Assembly (NCBI RefSeq): GCF_014836715.1
Contig: NZ_JACSQI010000003.1
Span: 313,890-377,889 of the forward strand
Direction: 5' to 3'
Origin: Escherichia whittamii
GTDB lineage: Bacteria > Pseudomonadota > Gammaproteobacteria > Enterobacterales > Enterobacteriaceae
Length of the DNA: 64,000 bases
Below are positions 57,231 to 64,000 of the stretch, piece by piece (the first letter of the stretch is position 1; every line of letters starts with the position of its first letter). The notes beneath the pieces were generated by a model. It was not told the origin of the DNA, did no database searches, and saw only the letters and a list, made by a program, of their open reading frames with translations. Both the position numbers and the translations under genes were made by a program.

Positions 57231-57717
57231 GAGCTACCTCCCGTGGGATGGCTTCCACGCCTGATTCTCGCAACGCAGCCAGAACCTGCTCAAGCGCAGG
57301 TTCAATCATTGCTTCAACCGTCGGCGTTAAGCCGATGTGCGGCTCCAGCGATTCCGGGATCACGCCGACCAGAGTCAGCTTTTTCGGAAACTCACCGGTG
57401 AAGCGCAGGGCCGACAAGACGTCGGCCAGGCCAAGCTGATGCGGAGAGATTTTGTTGGTAAACAACGCCGGAACTTCTTCATCCCGCAGGATCATCATCG
57501 TTCCCGGCGCGTTCTTTTTCGACACAATGGCATCGGCGATAATCAGATGATCGCGATTTGCCATGTCGCCAAGCAGCTCCATTCCCGCCGTGCCGCCATC
57601 AAGGATTTCAACATAATCCGGCAGAATGTATCGTTGCTCTAACGCTTCGACAATCCGCACACCGATGGCTTCATCGGTCAGCAAAATATTGCCGACCCCT
57701 AAGACTAAAATACGCAT
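57223..57717 (-). CDS. hybD: HybD, hydrogenase-2 maturation endopeptidase
   Basis: A 164-residue endopeptidase that removes the C-terminal peptide of HybC after nickel insertion. The nickel-sensing residues Glu16 (NILLTDEAIG), Asp62 and His93 are all present. The ATG overlaps the hybC stop by one base, coupling the protease to its substrate. Confidence 0.97.
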   Translation of the reverse strand: MRILVLGVGNILLTDEAIGVRIVEALEQRYILPDYVEILDGGTAGMELLGDMANRDHLIIADAIVSKKNAPGTMMILRDEEVPALFTNKISPHQLGLADVLSALRFTGEFPKKLTLVGVIPESLEPHIGLTPTVEAMIEPALEQVLAALRESGVEAIPREVAHD

Positions 57718-59420
57718 TACAGAACCTTCACTGAAACCACTTCGTTGCCGTCAGCATCCACTACGTGTACCGCACAGGCCATGCACGGGTCGAAGGAGTG
57801 AATGGTACGCACCACTTCCAGCGGTTTATTCGGATCGGCAACCGGCGTGCCCACCAGCGACTGCTCGTACGGACCAACATCATCATTGAAGTTACGCGGG
57901 CCGGAGTTCCAGGTTGACGGAACGACCGCCTGGTAGTTGCTGATAATACCGTCTTTAATAACCATCCAGTGGGAGAGCATACCGCGCGGCGCTTCGAGGA
58001 AGCCAACGCCTTTGAACTCGCCCGTTGCCGGAATGTTCGGCTTCACAAAGGTGGTGTGATCGCCTTTGCCGATATTGGTGATCAGTGCACTGTATTGATT
58101 TTGCAAGATATCCTGCAATTCGCAGCAGTGAACGGTACGACCAATAATACGGCCCAGCGTAGAGTGCAGTTGTGCCACTTCCAGCGTGTTGCCAGTCAGT
58201 TTCTGATAAATCGCAACGATTTCATTCAGTTTGTTCTGAGTAGATTCGCGACCAGCAGCCAGTTTCACCAACATGTTAGCCAGCGGCCCCACTTCTACCG
58301 TTTTGCCGTAGAAAGTCGGCGATTTCACCCAGGAGTATTTACCGTCGTCAGACCAACCGTCGTAAGCCGGAATGGTCGTACCTTCCCACGGTGCCTGCGG
58401 CGCTTCGTCTTTATACCAGGAGTGCTTCGCGCTTTCCTGAATCCCTTTGATCAGGTATTCATCGGAATGGGAAGTGATTGGACGATACGAGGACAGATCC
58501 GCATTCTCAATGTAGCCGCCCGGGAACAGGAAGCTGCCGTTTTTGCTGTCGGTCGGGAATTCCGGCACGCTCAGGTAGTTCACCGCACCTTTGCCGCGAG
58601 TCAGCCATTCCGGGTAGAACGCGGCGATAACTGCGGTATCAACCTTGTAAACCTGCTCAACAAAGTCGCTCAGTTTGTCGATGAAGGACTTGATGTACAT
58701 CAGGCGTTCGAGGTTCAGTACGCCCAGACCGTCAAGGTTGATCGGGTTCGCAACGCCGCCTACCGCCAGGTTCTGAATGTGCGGCGTTTTACCGCCCAGC
58801 AGCGCCACAACGCGGTTAGCGTCACGCTGGCACTCCAGCGCCTGCAGGTAGTGCGCAACCGCAATCAGGTTCACTTCCGGTGGCAGTTTCATCGCCGGGT
58901 GACCCCAGTAGCCATTGGCAAAAATACCCAACTGACCGCTGGCAACCAGATCTTTGATCTTGTTCTGAACTTTGGTGAACTCTTCCGGACTGTTCAGGTG
59001 CCAGGTCGAAACGCCTTTCAGCATTTCGGAGGCTTTGGTTGGATCCGCTTGCAGTGCAGAAGTGATATCCACCCAGTCCAGCGCCGAAAGCTGATAGAAA
59101 TGAACGATATGGTCATGCGTGGTGTGCGCAGCCAGAATAATGTTACGAATGTACTGGGCGTTTACCGGAACGTCGATATTCAGCGCGCTCTCTGCCGCAC
59201 GTACGGAAGACAGCGCGTGAGTGGTGGTACATACGCCACAGATACGTTGCACAATCATCCATGCATCGCGCGGATCGCGGTTTTTCACGATCTCTTCCAT
59301 GCCGCGCCACATGGTACCGGAAGCCCATGCTTTCGAAACGACGCCATTTTCGATTTCGCAATCGATGCGTAAATGCCCTTCAATTCGGGTTACCGGATCA
59401 ATAGTAATTCTCTGGCTCAT
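57717..59420 (-). CDS. hybC: HybC, large NiFe subunit of hydrogenase-2
   Basis: A 567-residue catalytic subunit. The NiFe ligands are the N-terminal RICGVC motif (about 59-64) and the C-terminal DPCMACAVH; cleavage by HybD after that His removes the last 15 residues. It has no Tat signal and is carried to the periplasm with HybO. It overlaps hybB by four bases. Hydrogenase-2 oxidises H2 anaerobically. Confidence 0.98.
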   Translation of the reverse strand: MSQRITIDPVTRIEGHLRIDCEIENGVVSKAWASGTMWRGMEEIVKNRDPRDAWMIVQRICGVCTTTHALSSVRAAESALNIDVPVNAQYIRNIILAAHTTHDHIVHFYQLSALDWVDITSALQADPTKASEMLKGVSTWHLNSPEEFTKVQNKIKDLVASGQLGIFANGYWGHPAMKLPPEVNLIAVAHYLQALECQRDANRVVALLGGKTPHIQNLAVGGVANPINLDGLGVLNLERLMYIKSFIDKLSDFVEQVYKVDTAVIAAFYPEWLTRGKGAVNYLSVPEFPTDSKNGSFLFPGGYIENADLSSYRPITSHSDEYLIKGIQESAKHSWYKDEAPQAPWEGTTIPAYDGWSDDGKYSWVKSPTFYGKTVEVGPLANMLVKLAAGRESTQNKLNEIVAIYQKLTGNTLEVAQLHSTLGRIIGRTVHCCELQDILQNQYSALITNIGKGDHTTFVKPNIPATGEFKGVGFLEAPRGMLSHWMVIKDGIISNYQAVVPSTWNSGPRNFNDDVGPYEQSLVGTPVADPNKPLEVVRTIHSFDPCMACAVHVVDADGNEVVSVKVL

Positions 59421-60595
59421 GCTTTGCTCGCCTCATGACGATTATGATCGTTTTGTTTTAAAGGAGGAAGTATCGGCAGTAGACGAATGAGTACGATGTA
59501 AGCGCAAATCTCAATAGCCACAAAACCAATAGAAATCAACAGTTCTTCCCAGGTCGGGAAGTAGGCGTAACCGCCGCCCGGGTTGAATGCCACCAGCGAA
59601 TAGGTCAAACGCCAGGTTGCACAACCTAACAGTGCGCTCAGTGCTGACAGGAACAACATGCGGGAATCATTACGCAGCTTCGCCACACGCAGAACGACCA
59701 GCGGGAAGAGCATCAGCAGGACTTCAATCCAGAACATGACGGAGTAGAAGTCACCGGCAAACGCTAACGACAGCTTGTCGCGATAGATAAGTTCGCCAAA
59801 GCGCAGCACGATGAAAATCGCCAGCAGTACGCTGATGGTATTCGTCAGCTTGACGAACAGGCTCTTTTCATCCGGACCATTGCCACGCAGACCCGCCTGC
59901 ACCAGCGAACCTTCAAAGATGACAATCGAGAAGCCCATGATGAACGCCGTCAACAGCGAGAACAACGGCAACATTTCATAGCTCTGCCACAGCGGATGCA
60001 CTTTGTAGCCCGCAGAGATCATCAGCGACCCCATTGAAGACTGGTGCATGGTCGGCAACAGCGCGCCGAGAGCGATGATGAAGAACATCACCTTGTTCAG
60101 ACGCTTGAGCGAAACCTTCCAGCCCAGGCGTTCAAACAGTGCCGGAGCAAACTCCAGTGCCATCACGCCGATGTAGATGGTCATACAGACCGCCGTCTCG
60201 AACAGTACCGAGTTCACGTTGAAGTGACCCGGAATGTAGAAGTACGGCAGGTTCCAGTAACGACCAACGTCGATGGTGATCGACAAGCCCCCCAGTGAGT
60301 AACCGAACAGACTCGCCAACAGCGCCGGACGCACCAGCGGATGGTATTGCCCACGGTTAAAGACGTACACCGCCCACGCCAGCGCCCAGCCGCCACAGGC
60401 AAAGCCGGTGCCGATCAACAGGTCAAACGCGATCCACACGCCCCACGGGAAGCCGCCGTTCAGGTCGGAGACAGAGCCCAGACCGAACACCAGACGCTTC
60501 ACAATCAGGAGCATACAGATGACGATTAACGGTCCAAAAATCATGACCGGTTTACTGATGATTTTGCCGCCCAGCGGTTGTGGATCATGACTCAT
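59417..60595 (-). CDS. hybB: HybB, NrfD-family membrane subunit of hydrogenase-2
   Basis: A 392-residue inner-membrane protein with about ten segments of the NrfD/PsrC family that links the HybA iron-sulfur protein to the quinone pool. [15 protein letters not shown] and [11 protein letters not shown] are typical loops. It overlaps hybA at its start (60585-60595) and hybC at its end. Confidence 0.97.
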
Positions 60596-61571
60596 GATCG
60601 TCTCCTCCGTCGTGATGGTCGTTTTTGGTGTTGCGACGAACCAGCACGGTTAAGCCCGCCAGCACAGCCAGTGGTAGCATCATGCCTTTATACAGGGTGT
60701 GTTGAATATTTTCTGAACGCGCGCCAGTTGAAAGATCGTCCAACTTCGGCAGGTCGAGATTTTCATAAGGAACACCCGTCAGTACCAGAACCTGAGTACC
60801 GCCGCCCTCTTTCTCGCCGTACAGATGCGGATAATATTTCGGCACCGTGTGCAGGTAAGTGTCGCCAGATTTCAGCGTCTGACGCGGATAGTGATATTCG
60901 CTACCAGGCTTCAGTGCCAGACGTTTTTTCGCCTCAGCCATCAGCTCTTCACGCGTACCAAAAATCACCGCCCCCGCCGGACACACTTCTACGCAACCTG
61001 GCAGACCGCCTTTATCGAGGCGTTCCACACCTTTCTGGTTGCACAGCTCACATTTATGCAGCGCACCAAACGGGTTGTTGTAGTCGTACTTCGGTACGTT
61101 GTACGGACAGGCAACCATGCAGTAACGACAGCCGGTGCACACGTCTTTGTCGTAATGGACAATGCCGGTTTTCGGATCTTTTTTCAGTGCAGAAACCGGG
61201 CACACGGAGACACAGTTCGGATCGACGCAGTGCATACACTGTTTCTTAATGTACGCGTAGCCGTTCTCCTCCTGGTCTTTGTTGACGCCAGTGCCGCTGG
61301 TCCACACCTGAATGATGTTATTGGTATACGGCGACAGTTTGTCGTTGTTCGACCAGGTCTGTTCCCCTTGTGGGTTACGTTCAGGGAAGTTGATATCCTG
61401 ACACTTAGTGACGCAAGCCTGGCAGCCTACGCACAAGGTCGAGTCGTACAACATACCCAGCGATCCCGGAATTGGCGGGCGGTTTTCAGCAGCCGCATGG
61501 CTGACAGACGGCAACGCGCCCGTCAGCAATGCCCCGCAGGAGGCTGCTTTAATAAAATTACGTCTGTTCAC
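60585..61571 (-). CDS. hybA: HybA, periplasmic ferredoxin-like subunit of hydrogenase-2
   Basis: A 328-residue protein with a twin-arginine signal ([10 protein letters not shown], cleavage near SHAAA). Four 4Fe-4S motifs are visible: [37 protein letters not shown] and the split fourth set CELCNQ...[11 protein letters not shown]-terminal hydrophobic anchor ([15 protein letters not shown]) holds it in the membrane. It transfers electrons from HybO/HybC to HybB. Confidence 0.98.
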
Positions 61572-61573
61572 GG

Positions 61574-62692
61574 TTATTCTCCCCGTGAGTCAGCGTTATC
61601 TTTCTTTTGCTGACGACCCAGTTCACGCACCGCCATCACGCTGACACCGGCAACCAGCCCAACCACGCCGCCGAGCAAACCGATAGCGCCCGCAGAGACG
61701 TTGCCGCCTTCTTTCGCGTTGACGTCCGGTTTTTGTGAACGCGGCGTTTGGTTTTCGACGTTGGCAAGCTGATGGATGCCTTTATGGAAGCCGATACCTT
61801 CTTCGTTACAGCCGTAGCACGGGTGACCAATTGCCACCGGCCACACGCCGCCAACGTCGCAGAATTGCAGCGTTGAGCAGTTGCCGTAAGTTTCTGGCCC
61901 TTTACAGCCGAGGTGGTACAGGCACCAGCCTTCGCGGTGGCCTTCATCGCCGAACTCTTTCGCAAAACGACCAGCATCGAAGTGTGGGCGACGTTCACAG
62001 TGTTCGTGAATCAGACGACCATAGGCGAAGGTCGGACGGTTTTTGTCATCCAGCTTCGGCGGTTTGCCGTAAGTAATGATGTGCGCAACGGTCGCGAGGA
62101 AGTTGTGTGGGTTCGGCGGGCAGCCAGGAATATTGATTACGGTTTTGCCTGGCAGAACTTCTTGCAGGCTGACCGCGCCGGTTGGGTTAACCCCAGCCGC
62201 GGCGACACCGCCCCACGCGGAGCAGGAACCGATAGCGATAATTGCTGCTGCGCCTTCTGCCGCTTTGCGGATGTGGTCCACAATCGGCTCACCGGCAACC
62301 ATGCAATAAATACCGTTATCTTTTAATGGGATGGAACCATCCACAACCAACACATACTGCCCTTTGTATTTCTCGAGCGCGTTATGTTTGTTCTCTTCAA
62401 CCTGATGGCCGAAGGCGGCGGAGAGCACTTCGTGATATTCCAGAGAGATAGTCTCCAGCACGAGGTTTTCTACCGTAGGATGCGTTGCACGAAGCAGAGA
62501 TTCCGTGCAACCGGTGCACTCCTGCGCGCCAATCCAGATAACCGGCGGGCGCTGCGGGTTAGTGACCGATTCGGCCATCTCTGCGGCGGCTTTGCTACTT
62601 AACCCCATGGTGGCGGCTAATGCTGCACAAAGCTTCATGAAATCACGACGATTAATGCCGTGAGAATGGATGAGGGTGTTATCTCCAGTCAT
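61574..62692 (-). CDS. hybO: HybO, small iron-sulfur subunit of hydrogenase-2
   Basis: A 372-residue subunit and first gene of the operon. It has a Tat signal ([17 protein letters not shown]), the proximal-cluster motif [10 protein letters not shown], further ligand sets in [15 protein letters not shown] and [11 protein letters not shown], and a C-terminal membrane anchor ([21 protein letters not shown]). Sequence looks the same as the known E. coli protein. The upstream 188 bases must hold the anaerobically regulated promoter; I could not fix FNR or NarL sites. Confidence 0.98.
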   Translation of the reverse strand: MTGDNTLIHSHGINRRDFMKLCAALAATMGLSSKAAAEMAESVTNPQRPPVIWIGAQECTGCTESLLRATHPTVENLVLETISLEYHEVLSAAFGHQVEENKHNALEKYKGQYVLVVDGSIPLKDNGIYCMVAGEPIVDHIRKAAEGAAAIIAIGSCSAWGGVAAAGVNPTGAVSLQEVLPGKTVINIPGCPPNPHNFLATVAHIITYGKPPKLDDKNRPTFAYGRLIHEHCERRPHFDAGRFAKEFGDEGHREGWCLYHLGCKGPETYGNCSTLQFCDVGGVWPVAIGHPCYGCNEEGIGFHKGIHQLANVENQTPRSQKPDVNAKEGGNVSAGAIGLLGGVVGLVAGVSVMAVRELGRQQKKDNADSRGE

Positions 62693-62880
62693 TTATAGTT
62701 ATTCCGTTGCGAAGACCTGGCATATATTTTGCGTCAATCGCAAAATCAATAATGCGATCGATGCGCCATTTACCACACATTTATTATGGTTATCATCGCA
62801 ATGATACTGCGGCGGGGCGCTAAAACGAAGGGAATAAGCATTAGTGTAATTAATTAAAGCAAGATAATACGTATGTTTGA

Positions 62881-63168
62881 TCAATTTTCGAGGCGATAAC
62901 CGGCCATAAAAAAACGCAACGTAGAACAGGAATTATTCTCACGAAAGAAATCCATTACCATCTCTTTATCCAGCCCATAACGGCGCGTCAGAATACCCGC
63001 TTCCCAGGCGCAAAGCTGGCGATCACCGGTCTTTTCATACATCCGGTGCGAGTAGCCTAATACAAAACCACGTTTATAATCGGCGCAAAATTTAGTCACA
63101 TTAACCGCACTGTCGGCATGCGTGGCTTTTAATCCCGCCATTAAACCTTTACCGAAATGGTTATTCAT
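62881..63168 (-). CDS. yghW: YghW, DUF2623-family small protein
   Basis: A 95-residue soluble protein matching YghW (DUF2623). No signal peptide. It contains [25 protein letters not shown] and several cysteines. GAGGTAAACG precedes the ATG. It stands alone upstream of hybO in the same direction. Function unknown. Confidence 0.9.
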   Translation of the reverse strand: MNNHFGKGLMAGLKATHADSAVNVTKFCADYKRGFVLGYSHRMYEKTGDRQLCAWEAGILTRRYGLDKEMVMDFFRENNSCSTLRFFMAGYRLEN

Positions 63169-63286
63169 CGTTTACCTCAATCGCTATATATAAACATATA
63201 TAGCGATATTTTAGGCAAACTCCGACTTTAACGCACGCTATTTTTTCCTGCTCATGTAGGACGTTATCCTTTAAGGGATAAACTCA

Positions 63287-64000
63287 TCAGGAAAGATATT
63301 TATCGAACCATGTCAGCGTCCTTTGCCAGGCAAGATCGGCGGCTGATTTGTCATAACGTGGCGTGGAATCATTATGGAATCCGTGGTTAACCCCCGGATA
63401 AATATACGCTTCATAGACTTTGTCATTGGCCTTCAACGCCGCCTCATAAGCAGGCCAGCCTTCGTTGATTCGCGTGTCCAGTTCAGCATAGTGGAGCAGT
63501 AAAGGCGCTTCTATCTTTGCCACATCGGCGGTGGGTGCCTGGCGACCATAAAATGGCACCGCGCAGGCCAGTTCCGGATATGCCACCGCTGCTGCGTTCG
63601 AGACGCCACCACCATAGCAAAATCCGGTTATGCCAACTTTGCCCGAGGCCTGGGGATAGTGTTGCATAAACTCAATTGCGGCAAAGAAATCATTCATCAG
63701 TTTGGTTGGGTCAATCTGCTGTTGCAGCTCGCGGCCTTTATCATCATTTCCCGGGTAACCACCAACGGAACTTAAACCGTCGGGGGCCAAAGCAATGTAT
63801 CCCGCTTTAGCTACCCGCCGTGCTACATCTTCGATATACGGATTCAGCCCACGATTTTCATGCACTACCACCACAGCGGGTGTTTTGTCGCTCATTTTCG
63901 CAGGCCTCACCAGATAACCGCGTACCTCGCCGTGACCATTTGGCGACGGATATGTAATGTACTCAGCGACAATCTCCGGGTCGGTAAACTCTACCTGGGT
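63287..64000 (-). CDS. yghX: YghX, dienelactone hydrolase-family protein (partial, N-terminus off right edge)
   Basis: An alpha/beta-hydrolase whose frame stays open to the right edge; 238 codons are visible. Reading through an internal GTG at 63910 the upstream residues begin [14 protein letters not shown], matching the YghX region after its signal-like N-terminus. The nucleophile is the Cys in GFCYGGG and the catalytic His lies in GVNHGFHND, both as in dienelactone hydrolases. It probably hydrolyses small esters or lactones. No frameshift occurs within the visible part. Confidence 0.93.
   Translation of the reverse strand, partial: TQVEFTDPEIVAEYITYPSPNGHGEVRGYLVRPAKMSDKTPAVVVVHENRGLNPYIEDVARRVAKAGYIALAPDGLSSVGGYPGNDDKGRELQQQIDPTKLMNDFFAAIEFMQHYPQASGKVGITGFCYGGGVSNAAAVAYPELACAVPFYGRQAPTADVAKIEAPLLLHYAELDTRINEGWPAYEAALKANDKVYEAYIYPGVNHGFHNDSTPRYDKSAADLAWQRTLTWFDKYLS

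Noticed and set aside
57969-59372. 467-codon plus-strand open frame opposite hybC
   Set aside because: It is the antisense shadow of hybC, a well-recognised gene, and has no motif or ribosome-binding site of its own.

Overview
The window is a chromosomal segment of Escherichia coli (or a very close relative). The order glc operon, yghO, yghQ-R-S-T, pitB, gss, yghU, hyb operon, yghW, yghX matches the E. coli backbone, and many proteins (GlcC, HybO, Gss, YghU, KpsM) look essentially like their E. coli namesakes. It is not K-12-like: it carries a group 2 capsule locus, a complete second type II secretion (T2SS) operon with SslE, and a block between yghO and yghQ that I recall being replaced by IS5 in MG1655. 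No tRNA, rRNA, CRISPR array, prophage or intact insertion sequence is visible.

Positions 1-11.6 kb: group 2 capsule locus, leftward. kpsM and kpsT (ABC exporter) are followed by an AT-rich serotype-specific region 2 that is cut by the left edge: a GalE-type epimerase (KfoA-like), a coiled-coil KfiB/KfoB-like protein, a bifunctional chondroitin-synthase-type polymerase (KfoC-like), a polysaccharide pyruvyl transferase-family protein, UDP-glucose dehydrogenase and a partial family-2 glycosyltransferase. Together they predict a glycosaminoglycan capsule of chondroitin (K4-like) type: Ugd supplies UDP-GlcA, the epimerase supplies UDP-GalNAc, the polymerase alternates the two sugars and KpsMT exports the chain. 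A JUMPstart/ops element just upstream of kpsM and a long leader imply RfaH control.

Positions 11.6-28.3 kb: leftward operon sslE-pppA-aspS(yghG)-gspCDEFGHIJKLM, encoding a T2SS with its prepilin peptidase, pilotin and the secreted M60 metalloprotease/mucinase lipoprotein SslE. A REP/BIME array of about 132-bp units lies between sslE and pppA.

Positions 28.7-38.2 kb: glycolate utilisation, glcDEFGB and glcA leftward with the divergent regulator gene glcC. Positions 38.3-51.2 kb: the most interesting part. yghO is divergent from a four-gene rightward operon: fatty acyl-AMP ligase, SDR reductase, acyl carrier protein and a serine-palmitoyltransferase-like AOS enzyme. These five classes are exactly those needed for bacterial ceramide synthesis in Caulobacter. 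Convergent to them is a leftward set of LptG-like and LptF-like permease subunits, a YtfJ-like periplasmic protein, an unknown 274-residue protein, a MOP-superfamily flippase (yghQ) and two P-loop kinases (yghR, yghS), with a third kinase (yghT) divergent. I infer a sphingolipid synthesis and envelope-export locus.

Positions 51.3-64 kb: ordinary backbone: pitB, gss, yghU, a REP pair, the hydrogenase-2 operon hybOABCDEFG, yghW, and yghX running off the right edge. Functions of the yghO-yghT block and the exact capsule structure are inferences; the enzyme classes are read directly from motifs.
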